Of a stretch of DNA of 40,465 nt, positions 27,846 to 40,465 are shown in pieces (the first letter of the stretch is position 1; each line of letters begins with the position of its first letter). The DNA is from Acidobacteriota bacterium (GTDB lineage: Bacteria > Acidobacteriota > Terriglobia > 20CM-2-55-15): the NCBI GenBank assembly GCA_023265365.1, contig JAHFTY010000010.1, positions 4,885-45,349 on the forward strand, read 5' to 3'. A model generated the notes under the pieces. That model was not told the origin of the DNA, did no database searches, and was given only the letters and a program-made list of their open reading frames with translations. A program made the position numbers and the translations under genes.

Positions 27846-30197
27846 ATGGATTTTTCGCTTCACTCTCTCGAATACGATCGTCTGAAGGATCTTCTTGCCC
27901 GGTATACGTCCACGGACGCCGCCCGCGAGCTTTTGAGCCTGGTGCAGCCTTCGACGGATGGGCCGTCGCTGGATGAAGAGCACGCGATTACTGCCGAAGC
28001 GATGACCTACTTGCGTGAGTTTCGAGTGGGATTCAGCAACATCGAGCTGCTTTCCGGCGCTTTGCACAAGTTGACGGTGACCGGATCGATTCTCGAGGTC
28101 CCCGAAATCGAAGCGGTCCAGAGCTTTCTCAGCATGCTGGAAGGTCTTCGCGTTCGATGGAAGGACGATCGAGAACGATTCCCCCGCCTCGCCGCAAGGG
28201 CGCACGGCCTCCCCGACCTCCGTGAACTGGGCAAACAACTGGGCCGCGCCATCCAAAACGGCGAGATCGACGAGAGATACAGTCCGGAACTGGCGCGTAT
28301 TCGAAGAGCGTTGAATGCCGCCCGAACGCGGCTGACCGACCGCCTGCAGTCGATGGTGAAGAACCCGGCGTTGGCGGGACAGCTGCAGGATCAGGTGATC
28401 ACCATTCGCAATGGCCGGTTTGTGATTCCGGTGCGGGCCGAACAAAAGCGGACGATCGAGGGAATCGTTCACGGCAGCTCGTCCAGCGGCGCCACGGTCT
28501 TCATGGAACCGCTCGCCGTCCTCGAGATGAACAACGAACTGGTTCGTCTTCAGGAGGAAGAGCGATTCGAAATCGCCCGCATCCTCGCGGAGTTGACGGA
28601 TCTGATCCAGGCCAGCGCCGGTCCCATTCAACACGGCCGCCGCCTGGCGGCATACCTGGAGCTGGTTTTCGCAAAGGCCCGCTTTGGTCGTGAGTTTAAC
28701 TGTACGCGCCCGGCTTTCGCGAAGGGTTCGCTGATCAGCCTCATCAAGGCGCGGCATCCCTTGCTTGAAGACAATCTCCGCCGCGAAAACGCTTCCATCT
28801 CGCCCGTTTCCCTCGACATGGATTCGACCCGACGCATCCTGGTGATCAGTGGTCCGAACGCCGGGGGAAAAACCGTGGTGTTGAAAACGGTCGGACTGCT
28901 CGCGTTGATGGCACAGTCCGGTCTGCCGGTTCCTGCGGATGAGGCCACGCTTCCGCTGTTCGATCGGATACTGGCGGACATCGGCGATCAACAATCCATC
29001 ACGAATCATCTCAGTACGTTTTCCGCTCACATCCTCGCCATTCGCTCGATGATCGAGTCCGTGACCGCGAGTTCCCTCATCCTTCTCGACGAAATCGGCA
29101 GCAGCACGGAACCCGGCGAGGGTGCCGCATTGGCGAAGGCCGTTCTGGAGCGTTTTCGCGAGATCGGCGCCATGGGTATCGCGACGACGCACTACAACCG
29201 GCTGAAGTTCTATGCCGAAACAACTCCCGGAGTGGCAAACGCCGCGATGGAATTCAACGAACTGACCCTGCAACCCACCTATCGACTCATCCACGGACTG
29301 TCCGGCGCTTCAAGCGGACTGAAAATCGCGGAGCGGATGCAATTGCCCGCCGACGTCCTGATCGCGGCCAACAGCTACCTTGATTCGGGCGACGTCGAGG
29401 CCGCGCATTATGTCGCGGAACTGCGCCGGCGCATCACGGATCTCGAAAACGAAAAGGACAGGTTCGAAATCGAACGCCGCGAATTCGCGCAATGGAAACA
29501 GAAAGAATTCGACGATCTGACCTCCCAGCACCGGGAAGAAATTGCGCGCGTCGAAAAGCGGCTCGACCGGATCGTTCAGGAATTGACGGATCGCGCGTCG
29601 AAGGAGTTGCAGGCGGTCAGTGAGGATGCCGCGCGCAAGTTCCAGAAGAAGCTGGCCAACGTCAAGGCGCACGCGTCGTCGGAGATCCGCCGGGAACGCG
29701 ACAAAGTCGAACGTTCCGATGCTGCCCCGGTCCCGGAAAAGCAAGACAACCTTCCCATCGTCGAGGGTTCGCTGGTGCGCGTCCTTTCGATGGGGGTAAC
29801 CGGAACAGTGACCCGCATCAGGGGCGAGGACATCGAGGTTCAGGCGGGGAATATCAAGTTGCGGCGCCCGGAGTCGGATGTGGAAGTCGTTGTCCGTGCG
29901 CCGATCCCGCTTCCAAAGAATGTGCAGGTGCAGATCTCTTCAAAGCAGCTCGAGAAGAATGAGATCAACCTTGTCGGGCGAAAAGTGGATGAAGCCCTGG
30001 ATCTTACCGACAAGTTCCTGGATGATGCGTTCCTCGCGCAGATGACGGAGGTTCGAATTGTCCACGGTTCAGGCACGGGTGCGCTCCGTCAGGCGATCTC
30101 CGAGTTCCTCTCGTCTCATCCCCACGTGTCACGCTTTGAGGCCGCAAGTCAGAATCAGGGTGGGCGGGGAGTAACGGTGGTTACCCTTCGAGATTGA
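27846..30197 (+). CDS. mutS2: MutS2-family ATPase/endonuclease
   Basis: Walker A ISGPNAGGKTVVLKTVGL, TNHLSTFSAHILAI, LILLDEIGSSTEPGEGAALAKAVLE, ATTHYNRLK, coiled coil and C-terminal Smr domain (VRIVHGSGTGALRQAISEFL). Confidence 0.96.
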   Translation: MDFSLHSLEYDRLKDLLARYTSTDAARELLSLVQPSTDGPSLDEEHAITAEAMTYLREFRVGFSNIELLSGALHKLTVTGSILEVPEIEAVQSFLSMLEGLRVRWKDDRERFPRLAARAHGLPDLRELGKQLGRAIQNGEIDERYSPELARIRRALNAARTRLTDRLQSMVKNPALAGQLQDQVITIRNGRFVIPVRAEQKRTIEGIVHGSSSSGATVFMEPLAVLEMNNELVRLQEEERFEIARILAELTDLIQASAGPIQHGRRLAAYLELVFAKARFGREFNCTRPAFAKGSLISLIKARHPLLEDNLRRENASISPVSLDMDSTRRILVISGPNAGGKTVVLKTVGLLALMAQSGLPVPADEATLPLFDRILADIGDQQSITNHLSTFSAHILAIRSMIESVTASSLILLDEIGSSTEPGEGAALAKAVLERFREIGAMGIATTHYNRLKFYAETTPGVANAAMEFNELTLQPTYRLIHGLSGASSGLKIAERMQLPADVLIAANSYLDSGDVEAAHYVAELRRRITDLENEKDRFEIERREFAQWKQKEFDDLTSQHREEIARVEKRLDRIVQELTDRASKELQAVSEDAARKFQKKLANVKAHASSEIRRERDKVERSDAAPVPEKQDNLPIVEGSLVRVLSMGVTGTVTRIRGEDIEVQAGNIKLRRPESDVEVVVRAPIPLPKNVQVQISSKQLEKNEINLVGRKVDEALDLTDKFLDDAFLAQMTEVRIVHGSGTGALRQAISEFLSSHPHVSRFEAASQNQGGRGVTVVTLRD

Positions 30198-30226
30198 CCG
30201 CACCGCCGTGGTAAAATCCCTGACCC

Positions 30227-31147
30227 ATGCTCATCAAAAGACCCAACGACCTACATCCATCTGAAATCACCGACGAAAAAATCTATCGAAACCGGCGCGA
30301 GTTCATGAAAGCGATGTCTGCCGTTGCCGCAGCTTCGTTTTTCCCGTCGGCGCTGATGGCGTCGAAGGGACCGTTCGACACGGACGAACCACCAACCACG
30401 GAAAAGGACGCCACCACCTACAACAACTACTACGAGTTCGGCAACAAGAAGGACCAGCCCGCGAAGAACGTCGGCAGGTTCGTGACGAAACCGTGGAGCA
30501 TTGCCGTTGAAGGGATGGTCCGGAAGCCTGCCACGTTCGCGCTCGAAGACCTTCTCAAGGGCTTGAAGCCGGAGGACCGGATTTACAGGTTCCGGTGCGT
30601 GGAAGGGTGGTCGATGGTTTTGCCGTGGACCGGCGTCCCGCTCGCCGAGATTGTCAAAAAGCTGCAGCCGCTTCCTTCGGCGAAATTCATCGAGTTTACG
30701 ACGGTTTTGAGACCCGACCAGATGACCGGTCTCGACGACAATGACCACCTCGAATGGCCTTACAAAGAAGGCCTGCGCCTGGATGAAGCAAACAACCCTC
30801 TGGCACTGCTGGCCACCGGTATCTACGGCAAACCCCTTCCCGGCCAGAATGGTGCGCCGGTCCGGCTCGTGGTTCCGTGGAAGTACGGATTCAAAAACGT
30901 CAAATCCATCGTCAAAATCCGATTTACCGATCAGATGCCCGCAACGACCTGGGCCGTGAAACGTCCAACGGAGTACGGCTTTTACGCGAACGTGAACCCC
31001 GAAGTGGATCACCCGCGGTGGTCGCAAGCGAAGGAGCGACGTATCGGAGTCGACCTCGTCAAGAACCGTAAGACGCTCATGTTTAACGGATACGCGGACC
31101 GTGTGGCGTCCATGTACTCCGGAATGGATCTTCGAAAGAACTTTTGA
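30227..31147 (+). CDS. msrP: protein-methionine-sulfoxide reductase catalytic subunit (YedY-like molybdoenzyme), Tat substrate
   Basis: Tat signal NRREFMKAMSAVAAASFFPSALMA, RFRCVEGWSMVLPWTGVPL, GAPVRLVVPWKYGFKNVKSIVKI. Confidence 0.95.
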   Translation: MLIKRPNDLHPSEITDEKIYRNRREFMKAMSAVAAASFFPSALMASKGPFDTDEPPTTEKDATTYNNYYEFGNKKDQPAKNVGRFVTKPWSIAVEGMVRKPATFALEDLLKGLKPEDRIYRFRCVEGWSMVLPWTGVPLAEIVKKLQPLPSAKFIEFTTVLRPDQMTGLDDNDHLEWPYKEGLRLDEANNPLALLATGIYGKPLPGQNGAPVRLVVPWKYGFKNVKSIVKIRFTDQMPATTWAVKRPTEYGFYANVNPEVDHPRWSQAKERRIGVDLVKNRKTLMFNGYADRVASMYSGMDLRKNF

Positions 31148-31785
31148 TGGCCAATCGTCGCTGGAAGTGGTGGGTCGCCAAGCCGCTTGTTTTCCTGGCA
31201 TGTCTGGCGCCCATTTCCTACCTCCTGTATCTGGGATTTACCGCTCAGTTCAGCCCAAACCCCGTCGAAGACATCACGAATGGGACCGGCGTATGGACGC
31301 TTCGGTTCATCATGATCACGCTGGCCATTACCCCAATCCGAAGGATCACCGGGTGGCAGAGTCCGGTTCGATTCCGCCGGATGACCGGCCTGTTCGCGTT
31401 GTTCTATGGAATTCTGCACTTCATCACCTACATCTGGCTCGACCAGGCATTGGACTGGCCCGGAATCGTCAAAGACATTCCCAAACGGCCGTTCATAACG
31501 ATGGGATTCACCGCATTCGTGCTGATGATTCCGCTGGCGCTGACTTCGACCAAAAAGTGGATCGGACGTTTGGGAGGGAAGCGCTGGCAGCTTCTGCACC
31601 GTTTGATCTACATCAGCGGGATCGCCGCGGTGATTCACTATGTCTGGAAGGTCAAACTCGACGCGACCAACCCCATACGGTACGGATTACTGCTGGCCGT
31701 CCTTCTGGGCATCCGCGTCTGGTTCGCCCTCCGGCCGAGGCTTTCCCATAGTAAAGACGTCGTTTCCGCGAGTTTTCGCCCTTGA
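31144..31785 (+). CDS. msrQ: protein-methionine-sulfoxide reductase haem-binding membrane subunit (YedZ-like)
   Basis: Multi-TM ferric-reductase-like protein (GVWTLRFIMITLAITPIRRIT, YGILHFITYIWLDQ, LHRLIYISGIAAVIHYVWKVK); ATGA overlap with msrP. Confidence 0.93.
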   Translation: MMANRRWKWWVAKPLVFLACLAPISYLLYLGFTAQFSPNPVEDITNGTGVWTLRFIMITLAITPIRRITGWQSPVRFRRMTGLFALFYGILHFITYIWLDQALDWPGIVKDIPKRPFITMGFTAFVLMIPLALTSTKKWIGRLGGKRWQLLHRLIYISGIAAVIHYVWKVKLDATNPIRYGLLLAVLLGIRVWFALRPRLSHSKDVVSASFRP

Positions 31786-31845
31786 TATATTTCTTTAAAA
31801 ACGTATACATTATCTGATTTCGTTTTCTCGGTCCTCGGCAGGCAA

Positions 31846-33567
31846 ATGAACAATTTCTCCGAAACCGTCCGCAATGCTGCCGATATCGTCAAGGTCGTTT
31901 CGGAATATGTGACTCTTAAGCCTGCTGGCAGCACGCTCAAGGCGCTGTGTCCGTTCCATGCCGAGAAAACACCTTCGTTTTCCGTTCATCGTGAGAAGCA
32001 AATCTTTCACTGTTTCGGCTGCGGCAAGGGAGGCGACGTCTTTACCTTCGTGCAGGAGATCGAAAGCGTTTCTTTCCGCGAAGCGTTGAATATCCTTGCC
32101 GAAAAATGCGGGGTTCCTCTTCCATCCGACAGCGGTTTTGACGACCGGAAGGCCGAAGAGAAAAAGCACCTTTTTGAAACGAATGAGCGCGCGGCGGCGT
32201 ATTTCCACAAGGCGCTCGATTCCGAACAGGCAGCGGCCGCGAGGCAGGTCCTGCAGAAACGGCAGATCGAGTCCGCTTTTGTCGAGAAGTTTCAGCTCGG
32301 ATACGCTCCGAAGTCCGGGCTTTTGTCGATTTTGAAGCCGAAAGATCCGGTGGGCTCCGGACTTTTCCTGAAGAACGACCGAGGCGAAGTGTATGACCGG
32401 TTTCGCCACCGGTTGATGTTTCCGATCTGGAACGACCGCGGCAAGCCAATTGCATTTGGTGGACGCGCGCTCGGGTACGATGACGTCAAGTATTTGAATT
32501 CGCCGGAGACGCCTCTTTATGCGAAGTCGTCCGTCCTGTATGGCCTGCATTTCGCCCGCGAGGCCGCGCAGAAGGCAGGGCGGATGGTGGTGGTCGAGGG
32601 CTATTTCGATTGTTTGAGTCTTCACCAGAACGGGATTGGAAACGTCGTCGCCTCGTGCGGCACCAGTTTGACCCAGCAGCAAGTCGGGCTGATGGCCCGA
32701 TATGTTCCCGAGATTGTCATGAACTACGATCCGGATGCCGCCGGCCAGAATGCCATGCGGCGTTCGATCGATTTGCTCCTGGCGAAGGGGCTGCGCGTCC
32801 GCATTTTGCATTTGCCGGAGAAGCTGGATCCGGACGATTTCGTCAGGAAACACGGCCGGGAGGTCTATAGCCGGCTCCTGACCCAGGCGCCATATTTTTG
32901 GCAGTACCTGATCGCCGATGCCGGAAAACGGTACGACCTCACCGACCCTGGGATGAAAGGGACCGCAGTTCGCGATGTTCTCCAGGTGGTGGTCAAGATT
33001 CAGGACCGCGTGGAACGGCTCGAAGTCGCCAGAGCCGTCGCTGAAGGTTTTAAGGTCCCCGAGGCGATTCTGTTCGAACAGCTGAATTTGACTCCAGGCC
33101 GGAACGAACCCCGGCCGAGGGTCTTGGCCCAGCAGACCGTGAACAAACCGGCGTTGAAGGACTCGGAAAAACAGTTGATTCACGCTCTTCTGCAGGATCG
33201 CGAGGCCGCCCGGAATATCGAGCCGTTCCTGAGCTCGGGCATTCTGGCCGGCGCCTGGAGTTATCCGGTCATTGCCGGACTTGTGCAGAACCCCGATAGG
33301 AACATCGAGCATGTTCTGGGGTCTTTGGAAGATGAACAACTGCGGCAGGAAGTACGAGCCGCGGTTTTTGAACCATTTGCCCGCGTCACTGCCGAAGAGG
33401 CGTTGTCGTCGATCGCACAACTCTATGAAACGCAACTCGTCAAAAAAGAAAGGGAGATCCGTGAACAACTCAAACAATACGGCTCCGGGGCCGCGCCGCC
33501 CGACCTGGCGAGACAACTCATGGAAGTGGCTGTAGAAAAATCGAAAATTAAGAGCCTGAAGCCTTGA
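31846..33567 (+). CDS. dnaG: DNA primase
   Basis: Zinc finger CPFHAEKTPSFSVHREKQIFHCFGCGKGGDVFTF, TOPRIM region VVEGYFDCLSLHQNGIGNVVASCGTSLT, VMNYDPDAAGQNA. Confidence 0.97.
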   Translation: MNNFSETVRNAADIVKVVSEYVTLKPAGSTLKALCPFHAEKTPSFSVHREKQIFHCFGCGKGGDVFTFVQEIESVSFREALNILAEKCGVPLPSDSGFDDRKAEEKKHLFETNERAAAYFHKALDSEQAAAARQVLQKRQIESAFVEKFQLGYAPKSGLLSILKPKDPVGSGLFLKNDRGEVYDRFRHRLMFPIWNDRGKPIAFGGRALGYDDVKYLNSPETPLYAKSSVLYGLHFAREAAQKAGRMVVVEGYFDCLSLHQNGIGNVVASCGTSLTQQQVGLMARYVPEIVMNYDPDAAGQNAMRRSIDLLLAKGLRVRILHLPEKLDPDDFVRKHGREVYSRLLTQAPYFWQYLIADAGKRYDLTDPGMKGTAVRDVLQVVVKIQDRVERLEVARAVAEGFKVPEAILFEQLNLTPGRNEPRPRVLAQQTVNKPALKDSEKQLIHALLQDREAARNIEPFLSSGILAGAWSYPVIAGLVQNPDRNIEHVLGSLEDEQLRQEVRAAVFEPFARVTAEEALSSIAQLYETQLVKKEREIREQLKQYGSGAAPPDLARQLMEVAVEKSKIKSLKP

Positions 33568-33624
33568 ACCGGCGCGGGAACAGCTTATTGACTAACTTAG
33601 GGCATTCATAAGACGGAGGATCAA

Positions 33625-35340
33625 TTGGGACTCGAAGACAAATATACAGATGAGGTGCAAAAACTGATCGATATGGGCAAGGAAAAGGGCTACCTCCTTT
33701 ATGACGAGGTCAGCGACCTTCTCCCCCCCGAAATCAGCGCCTCCGCCGAAGACCTGGACGATCTGTTTTCCGCGTTTGGGACCGCCGGTATCGAAGTCAT
33801 CGATACCGAAGACCAGGGTTTCGCCGGACTCGACAAAATCCCCGGAGAGAAGAAGTTCGAAGGCGGCGAAATGCCCGAAGGCGGCGACGTCGAACTCGAC
33901 CTCACGCCGGGCGCCCTCGAGAAAACGAACGATCCCGTCCGCATGTACCTGCGCGAAATGGGTACGGTTCCCCTGCTCACCCGCGACGGCGAAGTCGAAA
34001 TCGCAAAACGCATCGAGCGCGGCCAACTGACCGTTCTGAAGTCGCTCTCCCGCTCCCCCGTGATCGTTCGCGAAATCATTTCTCTCGGCGACCAGCTGAA
34101 GAAGGATCCGAGCATCATCAAGGACCTGATTCAGTTCAGCGACGAAGAGCTGACCGACGAAAAGATCGAGAAGAAACTCCAGGAGACGCTCGACATCATC
34201 GATCACATCGCGAAAACATACAAAAAGGTCAACACCCTTCGCGGCAAACTCGACACGATGTCCAAGGCCAAGAAGGCGCCCTACCGCCGCGCCCGATGGA
34301 CCCTGGGCCGGACGCGCGTGGAATTATCGCAGTCCGTACGCTCGCTCGAGTTCTCAATGGGTGAGAAGCTGCGCCTGATGGCGGTCATGAAGGAGACCGT
34401 CGACAAGATTCGCCCGCTCGAACAGGAACTGAACCGGCTGGAGCGCAAGGCGGATCACACCAAGAAGGAATACCGCAAGAACGTCCTGAAGGACATCAAG
34501 GTCGTCAAAGCGAAGATCGGCGAAATCGAAAACGAGGCTCGATCAACCGCTCTCGAACTCCGGCGCACCGTCCAGACCATGATGCAGGGCCAGGTTCAGG
34601 CCGAGATCGCGAAACGTGAACTCGTCGAAGCCAACCTCCGGCTCGTGGTGTCGATCGCGAAGAAGTACACCAACCGCGGGCTTCAATTCCTCGACCTGAT
34701 CCAGGAAGGCAACATCGGTCTGATGAAAGCCGTGGACAAGTTCGAATACCGGCGCGGCTATAAGTTCTCGACATACGCCACGTGGTGGATTCGTCAGGCC
34801 ATCACGCGCGCCATCGCCGATCAGGCCCGCACGATCCGTATCCCTGTGCATATGATCGAAACGATCAACAAGCTCATCCGGACCTCTCGCGCCCTGGTCC
34901 AGGAACTGGGCCGAGAGCCGACCAGCGAAGAAATCGCAAAGCGCATGGACATTCCCGTGTCCAAGGTCCGGAAGGTCCTGAAGATCGCGCAGGAGCCGAT
35001 CTCGCTCGAAACGCCAATCGGCGAGGAAGAAGATTCGCATCTTGGCGACTTCATCGAAGACCGCGGCGTGGTTTCGCCGGCGGACGCCGTCATCAACATC
35101 AACCTGAAGGAGATGACCGAGCAGGTGCTCAACACGCTCACGCCTCGCGAAGAACGCGTCATCAAGATGCGATTCGGTCTCGAGGACGGCACGGAGCACA
35201 CGCTGGAAGAAGTCGGGCAGAACTTCGCAGTCACTCGCGAACGCATCCGGCAGATCGAAGCAAAAGCGCTGCGAAAACTTCGCCATCCCAGCCGCAGCCG
35301 TCGATTACGCGCATTCCTCGATGGAACCGGCCGCGATTAA
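33625..35340 (+). CDS. rpoD: primary RNA polymerase sigma factor
   Basis: [105 protein letters not shown] start preceded by GGAGGA. Confidence 0.97.
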   Translation: MGLEDKYTDEVQKLIDMGKEKGYLLYDEVSDLLPPEISASAEDLDDLFSAFGTAGIEVIDTEDQGFAGLDKIPGEKKFEGGEMPEGGDVELDLTPGALEKTNDPVRMYLREMGTVPLLTRDGEVEIAKRIERGQLTVLKSLSRSPVIVREIISLGDQLKKDPSIIKDLIQFSDEELTDEKIEKKLQETLDIIDHIAKTYKKVNTLRGKLDTMSKAKKAPYRRARWTLGRTRVELSQSVRSLEFSMGEKLRLMAVMKETVDKIRPLEQELNRLERKADHTKKEYRKNVLKDIKVVKAKIGEIENEARSTALELRRTVQTMMQGQVQAEIAKRELVEANLRLVVSIAKKYTNRGLQFLDLIQEGNIGLMKAVDKFEYRRGYKFSTYATWWIRQAITRAIADQARTIRIPVHMIETINKLIRTSRALVQELGREPTSEEIAKRMDIPVSKVRKVLKIAQEPISLETPIGEEEDSHLGDFIEDRGVVSPADAVININLKEMTEQVLNTLTPREERVIKMRFGLEDGTEHTLEEVGQNFAVTRERIRQIEAKALRKLRHPSRSRRLRAFLDGTGRD

Positions 35341-35352
35341 GATAGAATGCAC

Positions 35353-35417
35353 TTCGGATTTCGGATTTCGGATTTAGGGAAAATGATTCCGGAATCCGAG
35401 TTTCGAAATCCGAAATT
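35353..35417. repeat. ATCCGAA/TTCGGAT short-unit repeat forming an imperfect inverted repeat
   Basis: Three direct TTCGGAT units (35353-35373) opposed by AATCCGAG and AAATCCGAAATT further downstream. Confidence 0.7.
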
Positions 35418-35423
35418 CTTTTT

Positions 35424-35497
35424 GGGCCCATAGCTCAGTTGGTTAGAGCTCCCGGCTCATAACCGGGCAGTCGTAGGTTCAAGTCCTACTGGGCCCA
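35424..35497 (+). tRNA. tRNA with CAT anticodon (elongator Met or lysidine-type Ile2)
   Basis: Cloverleaf: GGGCCCA/TGGGCCC acceptor, GCTC/GAGC D stem, CCCGG-CTCATAA-CCGGG anticodon arm, GTAGG-TTCAAGT-CCTAC T arm; CCA not encoded. Confidence 0.95.
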
Positions 35498-35512
35498 CTC
35501 CAAAAAACAAGA

Positions 35513-36244
35513 ATGAACTCCGATCTTAAGCAGCTGATCCGTCTTCAATCCATCGACCTCTCCATTCAGGAAATACGGGCGAGAATCGACAAGTTTCCCG
35601 CCATCTCCAAGGCTCTTGACGAAAAACTGAAGTCCGCCAGTGCCTCGCTCGATTCGGCAAAGGAAAAAATCAAATCCAATCAGGCCAACCGGAAGAAATT
35701 CGAGAGCGAGGTGGCGGCCGTGGAAGCGAAAATCTCGAAGTACCGCGAACAGATGCTCAATGTGAAGACCAACGTCGAATACAAAGGCCTTCAACACGAA
35801 ATCGAATACGCGCAGCAGATCATCCGCAAGACTGAAGACGAGATCCTGAACCTCATGGGCGATTTCGAAACGCTCCAGGCCGCGATGAAAACTGCCGAAG
35901 CCGTTCTGAAAGAAGACCAGCAGCGGGTCACCCAGGAACGCGCGGAACTCGAAAAAACCAATCGGCAGGACTTGAGCGCGCTCGAGGCGTACATCAAGGA
36001 ACGCAAGGAAATCCAGCAGGCGGTCTCCGAAGACCTCCTGACCCGGTACGACCGCGTTCGCAAGGCGAGAGGCGGCATCGCGGTTTCGGCCGCGCGCGAT
36101 TACGTCTGCGAAGTCTGCCAGGTCCGGATGCGGCCGCAGATCTTCCAGGAGGTTCGGAAGAACGATCAACTCATCGCCTGCGATGCGTGCCAGCGCATTC
36201 TGTATTCGCCGGACAATATGGACCATCCCTTTGAAGTTGCATGA
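35513..36244 (+). CDS. C4-type zinc ribbon / coiled-coil protein
   Basis: Long coiled coil then CEVCQVRMRPQIFQEVRKNDQLIACDACQRILY. Confidence 0.9.
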   Translation: MNSDLKQLIRLQSIDLSIQEIRARIDKFPAISKALDEKLKSASASLDSAKEKIKSNQANRKKFESEVAAVEAKISKYREQMLNVKTNVEYKGLQHEIEYAQQIIRKTEDEILNLMGDFETLQAAMKTAEAVLKEDQQRVTQERAELEKTNRQDLSALEAYIKERKEIQQAVSEDLLTRYDRVRKARGGIAVSAARDYVCEVCQVRMRPQIFQEVRKNDQLIACDACQRILYSPDNMDHPFEVA

Positions 36245-36645
36245 AGCTCGAGGCCTACATCGACGGAGGATCCAGAGGCAATCCTGGTGAATCCGGTCTC
36301 GGTGTTTACATGCCCGGCTTTGTCCGCATCGCCGAATTCCTCGGAACTCAAACGAACAACTACGCCGAATACTCCGCCCTGATCTGTGCCGCTCGTTGCG
36401 CAGTCTTCAGCCGTTGTGAAGAACTCGTCGTGTATGCCGATTCCGAGTTGGTGGTGAAACAGATCCTCGGCGAATACCAGGTGCGTAACGACATCATCCG
36501 TCATCTTTACGAATCCGCTCAACGCTGGATCGCGCTCATTCCGAGGTTTGAAATCCATCACGTTCGGCGCGAAAAGAACAAGGAAGCGGACAAGCTGGCG
36601 AACCTTGCCATGGACAAGCATCGGAATTCGGTTCAGTGGGAATAG
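36241..36645 (+). CDS. RNase HI-family protein
   Basis: MKLEAYIDGGSRGNPGESGLGVYM, NNYAEYSALI, ELVVYADSELVVKQILGEYQV, HVRREKNKEADKLANLAMD. Confidence 0.92.
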   Translation: MKLEAYIDGGSRGNPGESGLGVYMPGFVRIAEFLGTQTNNYAEYSALICAARCAVFSRCEELVVYADSELVVKQILGEYQVRNDIIRHLYESAQRWIALIPRFEIHHVRREKNKEADKLANLAMDKHRNSVQWE

Positions 36646-36714
36646 CGCTGAGCCCGTGGATCCCGCTCATCGCCTCCGTGACGAGCGATGGGAAATTAGC
36701 GGAGCTTCCCAAGC

Positions 36715-36720
36715 TATAAT
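36715..36720 (+). promoter_or_regulatory. perfect -10 hexamer TATAAT upstream of leuS
   Basis: TATAATCGTTGGACCATG; 9 nt between hexamer and start codon. Confidence 0.4.
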
Positions 36721-36729
36721 CGTTGGACC

Positions 36730-39162
<2,433 letters not shown>

Positions 39163-40465
39163 ATGAGGAATGGACGCCGGTCATTCCTGATCGCCGCGCT
39201 TTTAACGCTCGTGGTGTCCGAGGCGAACGCGCGACAAAACGTCCGGTTTCATGGGCGCGTTCTCGATTCCCGTTCCAGCGAGCCGATTGCAAAGGCTCTG
39301 GTTTCGATTCGCGATCAAAAGCTCCAGACCAATACCAACGAGGACGGGGAATTCGAAATCGCGGATGTGAAGCCCGGCGAAGTGGAACTGTACGTCGCGA
39401 CTGTGGGTTACAGTCTCGTCCGCAAGAAGATCGACGTCGCGCCCGGCGTTCCCGTCGAAATCGAAATACTGTTGGGTCCGGACGTACTGCGGCGAACCGA
39501 CGAGGTCCACGTGACGGCCGAACCGTTCGTCATGCCCGAGCCTTCCACCATCTCCGATCACACACTGACGGAATCGGAGTTGAAGAATCTGACGAGCGTC
39601 CTCATCGACGATCCGTTACGTTCCGTTCAGGCGCTGCCCGGTGTCACGACAGGCGACGATTTCGTCGCTGAATTCTCGGCGCGGGGCGCCGGTTTTCGGG
39701 TAATCGGCTTCACTATGGACGGCGTGCTTCTCACTTCACCGTTCCATTCGGTGAGCGACATCAGCGACGGCGGCTCCCTTTCGATTTTCAACGGAGAGGT
39801 GATCAACTCGCTGACATTCCTGCCGGCGGCGTTTCCCGCAACGTATGGCGACCGCACCGGCGGCGAACTGGTTGTCAGTACGCGCGACGGCAACCGGCAA
39901 AGATTCGCCAACAGCGCGACGGCGAGCGCTTCCGGCCTGAGCTGGACCAGTGAAAGCCCGATTGGAAAGTCGCGCAAAGCGTCCTGGATCGGTTCGGTTC
40001 GCAAGAGCTATCTCGACTACCTTATCAACCGGATCAGCAACGATCCGTCGACCACGCAGTTCATCTTTGGTTTTTACGACGGCTTCGGGAAAATCACGCT
40101 CGATCCGAACGACCGGCACCAGGTCCGGGTTAGCGGAAACTTCGGGAACTCGCGTGCCGACCAACACAAACGGATCTCGACGCTGGGCCTCAACACGTTT
40201 CTCTACGGCGACCGGAACACGCGGATTGTCCAGGGTGAATGGCGATGGATCCCTGGATCGAAAGTCGTTGTCGACTCGGATGTCAGTTATGTGGCGTCGT
40301 ACTCCCGCAATGTGAATCGCGACAAAGCAATCCTGTTCGAGTCGGACTTCCGGCAGACGGGAATCCGGCAAGACGCGGCTTTCCAGGTTTCGTCCGCCAA
40401 TCGAATCGAAGCCGGTCATTTCAGCCGGCGGCTCGGCGAAACCGCGCAGCGCCGCCGGTACAACA
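39163..40465 (+). CDS. TonB-dependent receptor with carboxypeptidase-regulatory-like domain, 3' truncated by window edge
   Basis: Frame is open from ATG 39163 (next to the leuS TAA) to the window end: MRNGRRSFLIAALLTLVVSEANARQNVRFHGRVLDSRSSEPIAKALVSIRD..., plug LRSVQALPGVTTGDDFVAEFSARG. Not in the supplied ORF list because it has no stop in the window. Confidence 0.88.
   Translation, partial: MRNGRRSFLIAALLTLVVSEANARQNVRFHGRVLDSRSSEPIAKALVSIRDQKLQTNTNEDGEFEIADVKPGEVELYVATVGYSLVRKKIDVAPGVPVEIEILLGPDVLRRTDEVHVTAEPFVMPEPSTISDHTLTESELKNLTSVLIDDPLRSVQALPGVTTGDDFVAEFSARGAGFRVIGFTMDGVLLTSPFHSVSDISDGGSLSIFNGEVINSLTFLPAAFPATYGDRTGGELVVSTRDGNRQRFANSATASASGLSWTSESPIGKSRKASWIGSVRKSYLDYLINRISNDPSTTQFIFGFYDGFGKITLDPNDRHQVRVSGNFGNSRADQHKRISTLGLNTFLYGDRNTRIVQGEWRWIPGSKVVVDSDVSYVASYSRNVNRDKAILFESDFRQTGIRQDAAFQVSSANRIEAGHFSRRLGETAQRRRYN

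Noticed and set aside
31810-33516. 568-aa minus-strand ORF opposite dnaG
   Set aside because: Mirror ORF of an unambiguous DNA primase gene; composition-driven artefact.

Overview
The window is a gene-dense, GC-rich bacterial chromosomal segment of about 40 kb. The Oar-like TonB-dependent receptors with N-terminal carboxypeptidase-regulatory domains, and the gene mix, suggest an Acidobacteriota-type genome; this assignment is an inference. Most of it is housekeeping: lysA, purH, selA, efp, a pepP-type peptidase, a family 2 glycosyltransferase, a UbiA-type prenyltransferase, larB, mutS2, msrP-msrQ, dnaG, rpoD, a CAU tRNA, a C4 zinc-ribbon protein, an RNase H-like protein and leuS. The 5' end carries an ABC-2 permease / GldG-like / DUF4340 cluster. 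Accessory content is three TonB-dependent receptors (one truncated by the window end) and two ECF sigma modules. I see no transposase, prophage, CRISPR array or rRNA. The most interesting signals are: (1) a sigma / single-TM protein / membrane-anchored Spy-like protein operon that resembles CnrYXH, with an ECF-type candidate autoregulatory promoter; (2) a zinc-finger anti-sigma factor fused to a cysteine-free thioredoxin-like domain; (3) a REPIN-like perfect 31-bp inverted repeat touching a stop codon; (4) a full-consensus sigma54 promoter in front of a ChaN-like fusion protein; (5) an EF-P with a non-lysine tip residue; (6) several -10 boxes so close to start codons that leaderless mRNAs are plausible.
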